Assembly: GCA_903837355.1 (NCBI GenBank)
Contig: CAILUI010000364.1
Span: forward strand, 1-64,000
Origin: an uncultured Victivallales bacterium
Lineage (GTDB): Bacteria > Verrucomicrobiota > Lentisphaeria > Oligosphaerales > JAFGRS01
Direction: 5' to 3'
DNA length: 64,000 nt
Positions within the stretch are counted from its first letter, which is position 1, and each line of letters begins with the position of its first letter. Below are positions 24,927 through 35,013 of this stretch, in pieces. Under the pieces are notes generated by a model. The model was not told where the DNA came from. It saw nothing but the letters and a program-made list of their open reading frames with translations, and searched no databases. The position numbers and the translations under genes are program-made.

Positions 24927-26941
24927 CAGAACTCCCGCACCAGTTTGAAGCGGATGGTGGACGCGGACTCGCGCCGCGGGTCATCCTGGTAGCAGTCATA
25001 CTCGTAGCTCAGCCAGCAGGTAATCTGGTGCAGCGACCAGCGCAGGGAAAGCTCGAGCTCGACCCCGCTATCATCGCCGTTCACCGAATCCTGCTGGTTA
25101 CGGTACAGGGTCGTTCCCTGCAACATGAGGTTTCCGTTCAGGGGCTGTGTCAGCGTGCCGGAGATCGTGCGGTTCTCGATCGTGCGTTCATCCGGCGGCT
25201 GGTAGATCGTCCGACTCCATCCGGCCGCCGCCCCGATGTGGGTTCCCCAGTCGAAGCGCTGTGACCAGGCCGCGTTGACCCGGTACGCATCGTAGGGGGT
25301 GTTCGACGCCTCGGTCTCGTACTCCGTGGTGATTTGGAGGGCCCCGGGTGAGTAGCGGGCGCCGAAGAGGTGGTTGCGGCTGTTGTCGTCCAGGGCGGCG
25401 GTGCTGGGGGTCGTGCTCTGGTCCTGGCGCAGGCCGCGGTAGTAGAGCGAGAGCCCGAAACGGAAGTGCTGGCCGACGCCGTAGGTCTGGCGCGTGGTGT
25501 CGGTGGTCGCGGAGGCGGACTGGGCCACGGCGTACTCGACCCAGACCGTTTCGCCGTCCGCGATGCGTCCGGCCGGTCGCCGGTGGATCTCGATGGTGCC
25601 GCCGAACTCGAGGATCGAGTAGTCGACGTCGCGCTGGTAGGTCCGGGTCAGGTCGGCCTTGGTGATGACGATGCTGGCGGGGTCGGTGCCGACGTCATAG
25701 AGGACGACGGGGTCCGGATCGCGAAAGGTGTGTTGCTCGCGGTGTGCGGCGGCGAGGCCGGCGGGGCTGTCGCGCTGGTCACGCTCCCAGCGCAGGCCAT
25801 AGTTGGCGGTCAGGGTTCCCCACGGGTTCTGCTTGCGGTACTGCAGGGCGCCCCCCAGGTCGAGTTCGTCCTGGCGGGCATCGGCGTCGTAGTGAGTGCG
25901 CCGGTAGACGCCGTCGAGCGTTGACGTAAGGCTTTGGAAGAGGCGGTGCTGGACACCGGCGGAGAGGTCGCCGTAGTGGTCTTTGGACTCGGCGCTGCCG
26001 GCGCTGGAGCGCGTGTGTTCCCCGAGTTCGAGGCCGTACCACGAGCTCAGGTTCTCGGCATGCTGCAGGCGCAAGCGCTGCCGCCACACCGCCTCGGTGT
26101 AGTTGCTAGGGCCGAGCTGGTCGAAGTACCTGGCCTCCGAGTGCAGTCGGTGGGCATCTTCGGCGCCGAACTCGAAGTCGTTGCTGAAGTCGGCGCGGTG
26201 GACGGTGTAGTCGACGTTGTCGGTCTCCTCGGTCACGTCCTGGTACTCGTAGCTCAGGGCGAAGTCGCCGAGGGCGGTGTCGGACCAGCCGGTTTCAAGG
26301 CGCAGGTTATCGTCCCGGTGTTTGGAGTCGGGTTGTCCATCGTGGGCTCCCTGCGAGTCGGTATCGGTGCGTTGCAGGCGCAGGCGGATGGGGAAGATAT
26401 CGTTGCGGTACTGCCAGGCCAGGCCCTTTGTCTCCACCTGCTGGGTGACGGCGCGGAGGAAGGTCCGACGCTCGATTGCCTGATAGCGGCGGGCGAAGAG
26501 GGTGAGCGGGTAGTCCTTCTCCTTGAGGAAGAGCAGGTTTACATCGTAGTCTTCGACGGAGTCGTTGTCGTAACCGGAGCCGTCGCTCTGGGTGTTGCTG
26601 CTGAAGTTCTCCTGGACCAAGCCGAAGCGCCCGCCGAGGCCGAATTCGAGGAACCTGGGGTGATAGACGTAGCCGCGTGTTTGCAGGCGCAGGTTCTCCT
26701 CAAAGAAGATATCGCGGGTGTTGTTCTCCGTGCCGTCGCTGTAGCTCTCGCTATCGTCTTCGACGGTGACGGCCAGTTCGAGGCTGCCCTTGACCTCCGT
26801 CAGCACGACGGTACCCACCTCCCGCGGCGCCTCGACGCGGGGCCGGGCGACGACGCCGAGGGGCCATGCAAGCAGGACCGCCAGGGCGGCGCGGAGCGGG
26901 CCTTCCCAGCGGGCCAGAGGTCTGGAGCTACGGCTCGTCAC
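24926..26941 (-). CDS. Outer-membrane beta-barrel protein, porin-cytochrome type
   Basis: A protein of 671 residues from GTG 26941, which overlaps the upstream stop (GTGA). A signal peptide ends near VVA-RPR. The remainder is alternating hydrophobic and polar strands with aromatic ends (RLETGWSD, FALSYEYQD, GLSLYYRGL, LSLRWSLHQ), finishing in a terminal Phe, as expected of an outer-membrane barrel with many strands. It lies directly between a multihaem lipoprotein and a 12-haem cytochrome. This is the gene arrangement of MtrB- or Pcc-type conduits, in which a barrel sheathes haem proteins across the outer membrane. There is no sequence motif specific to MtrB that I can see, so that equivalence is inference. 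Confidence 0.85.
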   Translation of the reverse strand: MTSRSSRPLARWEGPLRAALAVLLAWPLGVVARPRVEAPREVGTVVLTEVKGSLELAVTVEDDSESYSDGTENNTRDIFFEENLRLQTRGYVYHPRFLEFGLGGRFGLVQENFSSNTQSDGSGYDNDSVEDYDVNLLFLKEKDYPLTLFARRYQAIERRTFLRAVTQQVETKGLAWQYRNDIFPIRLRLQRTDTDSQGAHDGQPDSKHRDDNLRLETGWSDTALGDFALSYEYQDVTEETDNVDYTVHRADFSNDFEFGAEDAHRLHSEARYFDQLGPSNYTEAVWRQRLRLQHAENLSSWYGLELGEHTRSSAGSAESKDHYGDLSAGVQHRLFQSLTSTLDGVYRRTHYDADARQDELDLGGALQYRKQNPWGTLTANYGLRWERDQRDSPAGLAAAHREQHTFRDPDPVVLYDVGTDPASIVITKADLTRTYQRDVDYSILEFGGTIEIHRRPAGRIADGETVWVEYAVAQSASATTDTTRQTYGVGQHFRFGLSLYYRGLRQDQSTTPSTAALDDNSRNHLFGARYSPGALQITTEYETEASNTPYDAYRVNAAWSQRFDWGTHIGAAAGWSRTIYQPPDERTIENRTISGTLTQPLNGNLMLQGTTLYRNQQDSVNGDDSGVELELSLRWSLHQITCWLSYEYDCYQDDPRRESASTIRFKLVREF

Positions 26942-27642
26942 TCGGGCCCTCCCGCCGTTCTCAGCAGATGCCGTCGGGGGCCGCCATGCGCCAGGTGGCA
27001 GGAAAGGCAGGTGCTGTCGCTGGGTGAGGTGGCATCGCGGTGGTGGGCTCCGGCCGAGAGATCGCTGGCGTAGTGGCAACGGGCGCAGACATTCAGCGCC
27101 GATTTGGAGAGCAGGTGGGGCCCGTTCGAGACGTGGGGCTCATGGCATTGGAGGCAGGCGTTGACCAGCACCGGCGCGTGGGCGTAACGCACGTTCTTGC
27201 CGATATCCGGATGGCACTCCGAGCACAGCCCGTCCTCGACCGGCTTGAGCAGCGACTGGCTAGCCGAGCCCAGATCACGCCCGTGGCACTTGCCGCACTG
27301 GAACTCCGTATAGGGCTTGTGATAGAGGCGCGGGCCCGGGCGCTCGGCGGGGGTCTCGACACCGGCCGGGCCCGCCACCGCGGGGGCGGCGACGAGCGCG
27401 GCGCGGTCCGGAACTGGCGGCGCATTCGGGTCGGGGACGCCGTCGAAGAAGAAGGCGAGGGTGCGGTAGCGGGTTGCCGGGACGCAACCCGCGACGAGGA
27501 GGATGGCCGAGAGGATCGCCAGCGGCCCCAGGAGCGCCGCCACCAGGCCGGCGGGGCGCCGCCGTGCCGCCACTCCCTGGCCCCGACGAGCGCGCGCCCG
27601 CAGGGACCATCGGCTCTGGGCTGTAGGGGGTGGGTATGCCAT
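26938..27642 (-). CDS. Pentahaem c-type cytochrome lipoprotein
   Basis: A protein of about 234 residues with a basic head and a hydrophobic segment ending in the lipobox LVAGC (Cys about 53). Five CXXCH motifs follow: CGKCH, CSECH, CLQCH, CARCH and CLSCH, spaced as in doubled-CXXCH proteins. The start is uncertain: ATG 27642 or GTG 27666, neither with a good ribosome site. The stop overlaps the barrel gene start. In porin-cytochrome conduits a small cytochrome of this kind sits inside or next to the barrel; here that is inferred from position. Confidence 0.85.
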   Translation of the reverse strand: MAYPPPTAQSRWSLRARARRGQGVAARRRPAGLVAALLGPLAILSAILLVAGCVPATRYRTLAFFFDGVPDPNAPPVPDRAALVAAPAVAGPAGVETPAERPGPRLYHKPYTEFQCGKCHGRDLGSASQSLLKPVEDGLCSECHPDIGKNVRYAHAPVLVNACLQCHEPHVSNGPHLLSKSALNVCARCHYASDLSAGAHHRDATSPSDSTCLSCHLAHGGPRRHLLRTAGGPE

Positions 27643-27745
27643 GGGGACTATCGCGTCGGCGCTCACCGCCGGTTGCGGCAGGGCTCCGGTTGCCTGGTTT
27701 CGGTGCGCGTGCAGATCCTTGTCGAAGAGCTACTGCGGGCTCGGC

Positions 27746-29002
27746 TCACTGGCCACCCTGGCGCGCCGCCGGCACCGGGGCCGGCGTGGCGGGCGTTGCG
27801 CTCGGGACGCCGCGCGGTGCGTCGGGCCCGAAGTTGTCAGCGGTCGAGGCCGGCCGCGGCAGGGCTTGGATCGTGCTCTCGGCGGGGGCATAGCCTTCGG
27901 GGAAGGAGCCCAGGGCGAAGACACTGACCCGTCGCGGTCCTGTCTGACTGGTGACAAAGAGCAGATAGTCGACTGCGAAGCGCGGGTAGATGTACTTCTG
28001 GAAGTCCGCGATGGAGGTCTGATCGACGGCCACGGCGGCCGGTAGGGTCAGTGCTCCCGGGCCATCTCCCGGGCCGCCCAGATGCATGAGGAGCTGCCCC
28101 TTGTCGTTGAACATCTGCACCAGTTCCATGGCCGCTTCCACCACGTAGACAATGCCATCGGGTCCGACCGCGATGCCCTTGGGCCGGGCAAACTGTCCGA
28201 GCAGGCGGCCTGCCTCGCCCTGCTCCCAGAGCAACTGCCCGTCTCTGGTGAACTCCAGCACGCGGTAGTTGAGGGTATCGCTGATGCAGACCTCACCGTT
28301 CGGACCGACAGCGAGGCTCGTGGGTAGGTTGAGCTGACCGCGGCCGACGCCGACGCTGCCGAAGGTACGCAGCACCTTACCCGTGGTCCGCTCCAGCACC
28401 ACGACCTGGGGGGTCTTGTCATTGTCGAGCACGAAGAGTTCATTGCCATGGACCGCGACGTCGACGGGACGGCCGCCGTCCGGCAGCGCAAAGGCACTGA
28501 CGTAGGCATCGTCGGGGCCGAAGACGACGACCTGTTGCCGGAGGGTATCCGCCACGAACTTATAGCCGGCCTCGTCAACGGCGATATTCACGGGCTTCCG
28601 CAGTTTACCGACTCCAGCCGCGCCGAAGGTAGAGTACGACTTCTCCCGGAAGCTCAGCCGCGCGATGCGGTTACTGCTGGTATCGCAGACATAGACGACC
28701 CCGTCACGGACGGCGATGCCATGGGGGTGGCCGATCTCGCCCGCGTCCTTGCCCGTGGCATCTTTGCCCATGACAAAGGCATGGAAGCCGCCTTTCTTCG
28801 CTTCGACATCGGCAGCGCCGCCGAAGGAGGTGAGGAACTGGACACGCGGCCGGTCCGGCGCGTCCGGGAAGAAGACCGTCGGTACACGCGCCCCGGCGGC
28901 GGCGTCAGGGCGGGCTCCCGTGCGGCAGCCCGCTGCGAGCAGGGCGCTGACGGTAACCAGCGCGAGAGGGCGCGCAACGCGACCGATGTGATACCGTGCC
29001 AT
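27746..29002 (-). CDS. NHL-repeat lipoprotein (NHL1)
   Basis: A protein of 418 residues; ATG 29002 has AGGAG about 12 bases upstream. Lipobox LLAAGC (Cys26), then a propeller of NHL blades (HPHGIAVRDGVVYVCD, LPTSLAVGPNGEVCISD, RPKGIAVGPDGIVYVVE) and a Pro/Ala-rich tail. It is the first gene of the conduit unit, separated by about 80-100 bases from the pentahaem lipoprotein. It resembles NHL2 in plan but not closely in sequence, so the two are old paralogues. Confidence 0.85.
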   Translation of the reverse strand: MARYHIGRVARPLALVTVSALLAAGCRTGARPDAAAGARVPTVFFPDAPDRPRVQFLTSFGGAADVEAKKGGFHAFVMGKDATGKDAGEIGHPHGIAVRDGVVYVCDTSSNRIARLSFREKSYSTFGAAGVGKLRKPVNIAVDEAGYKFVADTLRQQVVVFGPDDAYVSAFALPDGGRPVDVAVHGNELFVLDNDKTPQVVVLERTTGKVLRTFGSVGVGRGQLNLPTSLAVGPNGEVCISDTLNYRVLEFTRDGQLLWEQGEAGRLLGQFARPKGIAVGPDGIVYVVEAAMELVQMFNDKGQLLMHLGGPGDGPGALTLPAAVAVDQTSIADFQKYIYPRFAVDYLLFVTSQTGPRRVSVFALGSFPEGYAPAESTIQALPRPASTADNFGPDAPRGVPSATPATPAPVPAARQGGQ

Positions 29003-29502
29003 AGCAAAACCGCTCCTGACCCGCGGCAGGGCGCGACGACGGAGGCTCTGCCGGGGTTTGCGCCGATACACCGGACTTCAACATACCGCGTTTCTGCCTA
29101 GCCTGCGACCTGTAGGCCGCGATCCGCGGCAATGCCGCCGTGAAGTCGCTGGACCCCCTGGCAGAGCTCCCAAGTCGCGCCGGCGCCGCTGAGCCACCGG
29201 CCAGAGGCTGGAGACGGGGGACGCCTCAACGCCGTCGCACAGGTCCTGCTGGACAGCAGGATTTGCCCTGCAAGGCGTGCCCGCGGTCTGCTGCGGACTT
29301 CACTGGCATTGCGATGCGTAGGGCTACCTTCAGTATCCGTAGCGCGGTCCCCGCGGGCGGCCGTCCTGAACGACTCGAGGCTCCGGGCCCGGCATGGAAC
29401 GCGCGATCACCCGGTACCCGTAGCCACCATCCGCCGGCCGGGGAACGATCGCCACGTCGCACAGCCACCTGGCAGGATACCGTGAAGCGCGTCGAGACGA
29501 GC
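29003..29502. other. Intergenic region, probable promoter area of the conduit unit
   Basis: About 500 bases with no convincing gene: the open frames here have no start with a ribosome site and no motif. It must contain the promoter for the NHL1-led unit, but no clear -35/-10 pair was identified. Confidence 0.4.
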
Positions 29503-29544
29503 GCCGCCCGCGACCGCCGGGTGGGCAAGGCGGTCGCGGGCGGC
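29503..29544 (-). terminator. 16-bp perfect hairpin after the tetrahaem gene
   Basis: GCCGCCCGCGACCGCC (29503-29518) and its exact complement (29529-29544) surround a 10-base loop. The hairpin begins 9 bases after the stop codon at 29554. No T-run follows on the minus strand, so it may block exonucleases or stop transcription only with help. Confidence 0.7.
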
Positions 29545-29553
29545 AGCGGGACC

Positions 29554-30167
29554 TTACTTGGTGTGGCAGGTGAGGCAGAGAGCGCTGCCGGTGTTGGTGA
29601 CGGCAAGCATCTTGGGCAGGTTGGCTTCGTTATGCGAGTCGTGGCAACTGGAGCACTCGACCCGGCCGCCGAACAGGAGCTTGGAGACCGCCGGCGTGGC
29701 CGCCGGGTCCTTGAGGCCGCCGTCCAGGGTGGCTACTGGGCGGTATTGTAGGTGAAGCCCACCGGGTGGTCGTTCGAGAGATCGAAGCCGACGAGGGTGG
29801 AGCCGGTCAGCATGGTCGTGCCGGTGGCGCCCCCAAAGCTGTCCAGGGCGACCGTGCCATCGTGGCAGCTCAGGCAGAGCTTGCTGACGCCGGTGATGGT
29901 GGCGGTGCCGCCCTGGTAGGTCGAGCTGACGGTGCTGGAGTAGAGCGTGAAGGCGTGCGTGGTCTCGGTGTGGTTCCAGAGCGGCGCCGAGGTCACGGTA
30001 GCCATGCCCCCGTGCGGCGTGTGGCAGGGCTGGCAGATCTGCTGGCCGGTGGTGTTCCAAGTCTTAGCTGAGAAGTCGTGCTTCGAGCCGGTCAGGCCGG
30101 CCTGGGCGACGCTGCCGGCAAAGGCCAGCGCCGCCATCGTGGAGAGCAGTGCGATCTGTCGATTCAT
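29554..30167 (-). pseudogene. Tetrahaem c-type cytochrome, interrupted by a frameshift
   Basis: The first frame from ATG 30167 has a signal peptide (LLSTMAALAFAGSVAQA), then CQPCH and CLSCH, and runs to a TAG at 29733 just after GFTYNTAQ. The reading continues in another frame with VATLDGGLKDPAA, CSSCH and CLTCHTK to a stop at 29554. The two parts join naturally into a protein of about 204 residues with four haems, so one base has been lost or gained near 29735-29745. It may be a sequencing or assembly error or a real mutation. A strong hairpin follows the end. The family is that of small periplasmic cytochromes with DHPVGF after the second haem. Confidence 0.85.
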
Positions 30168-30628
30168 GAGTCTTGAGTGCCTTTCGTTAGCGACCCGTTT
30201 GCTGATGCGAGTCAGTGACCCTCACGGTTCCTGTGTCTCAGATTCACGGCGTTGCGGGAAGTTCCCGCCGGCGCCCACTCGGGGGCACCGCCCAGATCCT
30301 CCGAGCCGGGCTGAATGGGGTTGTGGTTTCACTATCGATGGCCCCCGGACGTACCGGGATCCGTTCCGCCTGTTCACGGTACGCAGAGCAAGCCTGCAAA
30401 GAGCGCTGTGAGGCTGTTGTTGGTACCTGCATCTGACCCTGCCATGCGCCACTGTCACATTGTGGTACACGCGATATTCTACCTGGGTTCCCGGCCGGAC
30501 GCAAGAATATTATTATGATGTCATTTGCGGTGCGGCGGCGGGTCTTGCAGCGCGGCCGCCGCGGGCTAGTTTTCAGGGTCGTTAGTTCGGCCGTCGGGCC
30601 ACGGTTGCAGTCACCGGGAGGGAGTGCC
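30168..30628. other. Intergenic region between divergent genes
   Basis: About 460 bases between the tetrahaem gene (minus) and the beta-helix gene (plus). It must hold both promoters. An AT-rich patch, GAATATTATTATG, at 30506-30518 could be a -10 region for the plus-strand gene. No other structure was recognised. Confidence 0.4.
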
Positions 30629-33331
30629 ATGCCGGACGTTACCCACGCTGCCATTCTGTCGGTTCTGCTTGCGCTTCCGGCGGCTGCAGCCGAGCGCGTG
30701 ATTCACGTTTCGCCGTTGGGCAACGATGGCTGGTCAGGCGGGCTTGCGCAGCCGGATGCCGACAGGACCGACGGTCCGGTCGCCTCCCTTGCTGGCGCCC
30801 GCGAGGCGTTGCGTCGGGCCCGTGGCGGTCTGCCGCCGGCGGAGCCGGTACGCATCGTGGTTGCGGACGGGCACTACCGGCTGGCCGAGGCGCTGGTGCT
30901 AACGCCGGAGGACGGCGGCAGCGCGTTGGCTCCGGTGTCCTACGAGGCCGCCCCGGGGGCGCAGCCGGTGTTCAGCGGCGGTCGTGCCATCAGCGGTTTC
31001 CAGCCGGCGCAGGACGGCCTCTGGGTTGCCAGGATCCCCGCCGTCGCCGCCGGTGAGTGGACCTTCGAGCAGCTCTTTGTCAACGGCCGTCGCGCCGTCC
31101 GCGCCCGGACGCCGAACCGCTTCTGGTTCAATGTGGTTGACGTAGAGGAGAGGACGGCCACTCCGGTCGTGGGGAAGCAACGGCCCAAGCTGGCCGAGCA
31201 GACGGTGCGGCTGCGTCCCGAGGACTTCGCGGCCATTGCCAGCCTGTCGCCGGAGGAGCTGAAGGACGTCAACCTGGTCGTCTACCACAACTGGGACAAC
31301 ACGCGTCGCTTCATCGACCGTCTTGATCCGGCGGAAGGCGCTGTGGTGACGAGTGGGGAGGGGATGAAGCCGTGGAATCCGTGGCGCCAGGACTCGACCC
31401 TGATCTTCGAGAATTACCGTGCTGCTCTCGACATGCCCGGCGAGTGGTTCCTCGCCCGCGATGGTTCGCTCTACTACCTGCCGCTGCCCGGAGAGGACAT
31501 GACCACGGCCGAGGTGATCGCGCCGGTCGTGGCGCAGTTCCTGGTGATCCAGGGCGACCCTGGGGCCGGGCGGTTTGTCGAGCACGTGACCTTCCGGGGC
31601 CTGACCTTCCACCACGCGCAGTGGCTCACCCCGCCCGGCGGTTTCGAGCCCGCCCAGGCGGCGGCCCCCATCACGGCGGTGGTCATGGTGGACGGGGCGC
31701 GGCAGGTCGTCTTCGAAGACTGTGAGGTTGGCCACGTCGGGACCTACGGCATCTGGCTGCGCAAAGGGTGCAACGAGTGTGCGATTCGGCGTTGCCATCT
31801 CTTCGACCTGGGCGCCGGCGGCGTTCGCATCGGCGAGATGGTGATCGCCAAGAGCGAGTTGGAGGCGACGGGCAAGAACGTTGTCGACAACAGCATCATC
31901 CGCCACGGCGGCCGCATCTTCCCCTGTGCGGTCGGCATCTGGGTCGGCTACAGCCCCGACAACCAGGTCACGCACAACGAGATCGCCGACCTCTTCTATA
32001 CCGGCATCTCGGCCGGTTGGCGCTGGGGCTACGACGTCAGCACCTGTAAGCGTAACACCTTCGCGAACAACCATGTTCACCACCTTGGCTGGGGCCTGAT
32101 GAGCGACATGGGCGGCATCTACACACTGGGTCCCTCCGAGGGCACGGTGGTCGCGGGCAACGTCTTCCATGACATCTACGCCTATTCCTACGGGGGCTGG
32201 GGCATGTATACCGACGAGGGCAGTACCGGCATCGTCTTCGAGAACAACCTGGTCTACGACACCAAGACCGGCAGTTTCCACCAGCACTACGGCAAGGAGA
32301 ACGTCGTGCGCAACAACATTCTGGTGAACAGCCGGCAGCATCAGGTCCAGGCCACGCGCGTCGAGGAGCACCTCTCGTTCACCTTCGAGAACAACATCGT
32401 CTACTGGAGCACGGGTCCGGCGCTGGCGGGTCCCTGGGAGAAGGTGACCTTTGTCGCCCGCAACAACTGCTGGTGGAATGCGGCCGGCGCCGCGGTGACC
32501 TTCGCCGGCCAGCCGCTCGAGGGCTGGCAGGCGCTGGGGCATGAGACGGGCTCGGTGGTGGCGGATCCGCGGTTCGTCGACGCGGCCAAGGGCGACTTCC
32601 GGCTGCGGCCGGATTCGCCGGCACTGGCGCTCGGCTTCAAGCCCTTTGACCCCGCGCAGGCCGGTGTCTATGGGGACGCGGCGTGGATCGCCAAGGCCAA
32701 TGCCGAGGTCTACCCGCCGCTCGAACTGCCGCCCGAGCGGCCAGCGCTGCCCGTCCGCCTCAGTTTCGAGCGTGACAGCCCCGGCCAGCCGCCGCGCGGC
32801 CTCGAGCTGCATGTGGAGAACAGGGGCGATTCGATCCTCGTCACCGACGAGACCGCGGCCACCGGGAAGCACAGCCTGAAGATCACGGACGCTCCCGGCC
32901 TCGAGAAGCCTTGGAAGCCGCACTTCGTCTGTCCGGTACGCTACCTGAAGGGCACTGTGTCGAACGGCTTCGAACTGCGGGTGGAGAAGGCGTCACGCGT
33001 GGAGTACGAGTGGCGCGACTACAGCGACGGCGAGTACAAGACCGGCGTTCACCTCGCCATCCGCGATCTGCGATTGGGGCTGGACGACGGCAGCGGCATG
33101 GAGCTACCGGAAGGGCAGTGGGTACGTTTCGAGATCGCGGGCGGCGTGGGTCCGGACTCGACCGGCACGTGGTCACTGACGGTGACCCTCCCCGGCCAGG
33201 CGGCGCGCCACGTTGCCGACCTTCCGTACCGCCAGCCGGCGTTCAAGGTGCTGACCTGGACCGGCTTCATGAGTACCGCCAACGTCGTGACCTCGTTCTA
33301 CCTGGACGACTTTGGGCTGACCGTTCGTTGA
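30629..33331 (+). CDS. Exported right-handed beta-helix protein, GH141-like
   Basis: A protein of 900 residues from ATG 30629, with GGGAGGGAG upstream and a short signal peptide ending PAAAAE. The opening is the GH141 style: [29 protein letters not shown], then [17 protein letters not shown] and [12 protein letters not shown]. Residues about 330-650 are parallel beta-helix turns rich in Asn ([27 protein letters not shown]). The last 200 residues form a jelly-roll, carbohydrate-binding-like domain. GH141 enzymes act on fucose- or xylose-containing plant polysaccharides, but many relatives are uncharacterised. It converges with the GH71 gene only 12 bases away. Confidence 0.75.
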   Translation: MPDVTHAAILSVLLALPAAAAERVIHVSPLGNDGWSGGLAQPDADRTDGPVASLAGAREALRRARGGLPPAEPVRIVVADGHYRLAEALVLTPEDGGSALAPVSYEAAPGAQPVFSGGRAISGFQPAQDGLWVARIPAVAAGEWTFEQLFVNGRRAVRARTPNRFWFNVVDVEERTATPVVGKQRPKLAEQTVRLRPEDFAAIASLSPEELKDVNLVVYHNWDNTRRFIDRLDPAEGAVVTSGEGMKPWNPWRQDSTLIFENYRAALDMPGEWFLARDGSLYYLPLPGEDMTTAEVIAPVVAQFLVIQGDPGAGRFVEHVTFRGLTFHHAQWLTPPGGFEPAQAAAPITAVVMVDGARQVVFEDCEVGHVGTYGIWLRKGCNECAIRRCHLFDLGAGGVRIGEMVIAKSELEATGKNVVDNSIIRHGGRIFPCAVGIWVGYSPDNQVTHNEIADLFYTGISAGWRWGYDVSTCKRNTFANNHVHHLGWGLMSDMGGIYTLGPSEGTVVAGNVFHDIYAYSYGGWGMYTDEGSTGIVFENNLVYDTKTGSFHQHYGKENVVRNNILVNSRQHQVQATRVEEHLSFTFENNIVYWSTGPALAGPWEKVTFVARNNCWWNAAGAAVTFAGQPLEGWQALGHETGSVVADPRFVDAAKGDFRLRPDSPALALGFKPFDPAQAGVYGDAAWIAKANAEVYPPLELPPERPALPVRLSFERDSPGQPPRGLELHVENRGDSILVTDETAATGKHSLKITDAPGLEKPWKPHFVCPVRYLKGTVSNGFELRVEKASRVEYEWRDYSDGEYKTGVHLAIRDLRLGLDDGSGMELPEGQWVRFEIAGGVGPDSTGTWSLTVTLPGQAARHVADLPYRQPAFKVLTWTGFMSTANVVTSFYLDDFGLTVR

Positions 33332-33343
33332 GGGGCGTGGCCG

Positions 33344-34717
33344 TCAGTCCGTCACGGCGCTGCCGGCGAAGACGTTGAAGTTGCTCCAGCCGTCGGCGGT
33401 GATCTCGTGCTCACCGGTCTTATCGAGGACGGCCTTGCCGTGGCGCTCCAGCACGAAGCGCTGCGGGCCGAGGGCAAACGGCATCTCCAGGTGCTGCACG
33501 CCGGCAGGCAGATCGAAGGTCTGGGCCTTGTCGCCGCTGTGGATGGTGAGCTGGGCGGGTGACGTCAGCAGGCACATCACGAAGATGTTATCGACGAGGG
33601 CCTCGGCGCGACTGGGCATGCCCAGGGCCGCCTCGCCGGGCTTGACGCGTCCCGGGACCGACTTGGGGTGCAGGCGGTAGGCGTAGTGCAGTTGGTCGCG
33701 CGCGATGGGCGGCGGCGTGCCGCGATGGTACCAGTCGCTGTAGTAGCGCATGGCGTCGAGGAAGCCGGTGTGGGAGAGTTGCTTGCCCCAGTGGTCGCCC
33801 CAGAGGTCCGTCTGCTGCGGCGCGCCGAAGGGGCAGATGTAACTGGCCTCGCCCCAGTCGTTCCAGGTGACGATTTCGACCCAGGTGGCGCGGTGGGCGA
33901 TAGCGGCTTCCCATTCCTGGGCCATGGCCGCGAAACCGCGGGTCTCGTAGACGCGGTAGTTGCCGCCAAAGCCGCGGTAGAAAGGCGTCACCGAGGCCAT
34001 GAAGATCTTGCCGGCGCCCACCCAGGTGTCCGCGAGCAAGGCATTGGCCTGGGCCAGTTCCGGCCCATAGCCGGCGGCTCCGAAGTAGAAGAAGCCATCG
34101 AGGCCGGGGAAGGTGTTGAATACCTGGTTCGCGTGCGTCTGGGTGGGGATCTCGGTGATATTGGGTCGCGGGTAGTAGTAGGGTACGAAGACCACGGTGC
34201 GGCCGCCCTTGCCGTCCGGGAATTCGCGGTTGAGGAAGTCGATGATGGCCTGGCCCTGGACGTTGTCGGCGCCCTCGCCGCAGAAGGTCGAGAGCACGGG
34301 CTTGCCATCCCATCTGAACTGGTTGGGGTGATCGCGGAAGCAGACGATCATGTCCTTCGTCTCCGCCAGGGTCAGGCCGGTGGCGTAGTCGGCGGAGATC
34401 AGGAGCTGGAAACCGGTGCCCAGTTGTTTGGCGGCCTCGTAGAGGAGCGTGGTGCGGGCCTTGTAGTGCGGTTCGTGCAGGCTCCACCCGCCGCAGTTGA
34501 GCGCGAAGCCGTCAATGCCGTGCCCCTGCGCGTCGCGCATCTCCGCCAGGTAGTCGTCCACGGTGGCTCCGCCGCCCGCGCGCGGGATGCAGACCATGTA
34601 GTGAGCGAAGACCCGCGGCGTTGGGCGGGCTGGGGTGTCAGCCGCCTGGCTGAGGCTCAAGGAGAGCAGGGCGCACAGGCTGGGGAACACGACGGTACGG
34701 GGGGAGTGCGAGGTCAT
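33344..34717 (-). CDS. Exported GH71-family-like endo-alpha-1,3-glucanase
   Basis: A protein of 457 residues from ATG 34717, with GGAG seven bases upstream; a longer start at 34735 lacks this. The signal peptide ends LSLSQAA. The domain opens with RVFAHYMVCIP, has DGFALNCG and SADYATG, and carries WVEIVTWNDWGEASYI, the hallmark of GH71, whose members cleave alpha-1,3-glucan (mutan). The carboxylate cluster is in the TWNDWGE stretch. A beta-sandwich of about 100 residues ends the protein. It converges with the GH141-like gene. Confidence 0.85.
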   Translation of the reverse strand: MTSHSPRTVVFPSLCALLSLSLSQAADTPARPTPRVFAHYMVCIPRAGGGATVDDYLAEMRDAQGHGIDGFALNCGGWSLHEPHYKARTTLLYEAAKQLGTGFQLLISADYATGLTLAETKDMIVCFRDHPNQFRWDGKPVLSTFCGEGADNVQGQAIIDFLNREFPDGKGGRTVVFVPYYYPRPNITEIPTQTHANQVFNTFPGLDGFFYFGAAGYGPELAQANALLADTWVGAGKIFMASVTPFYRGFGGNYRVYETRGFAAMAQEWEAAIAHRATWVEIVTWNDWGEASYICPFGAPQQTDLWGDHWGKQLSHTGFLDAMRYYSDWYHRGTPPPIARDQLHYAYRLHPKSVPGRVKPGEAALGMPSRAEALVDNIFVMCLLTSPAQLTIHSGDKAQTFDLPAGVQHLEMPFALGPQRFVLERHGKAVLDKTGEHEITADGWSNFNVFAGSAVTD

Positions 34718-35013
34718 GCTGTTCTCCGTACTCACGGTGAGAGGTGCGCCGCTTCTGCGGCCACCGTCAGCAGTCTAGCGCCACTCCTGCCCCGCGCCAG
34801 CACTTGCACCCAGCGGCGGCGACGATCACTGTACGCCTGCGGTCAGGCGCCCAGCCGGGCGCCGGCCAGCGGATGTCGGAGTCTGCGGCGGAGGCTGATG
34901 GAACTCGTCTTCACATGTCCGTCCTGCACGGAACGGGTCGAGGCCAGCGCGGATCGGGGTGGATTGCCGGGTCTTCCTGGCACCGCAATCTGATGGGAAG
35001 TGAGGGGTGTGTT

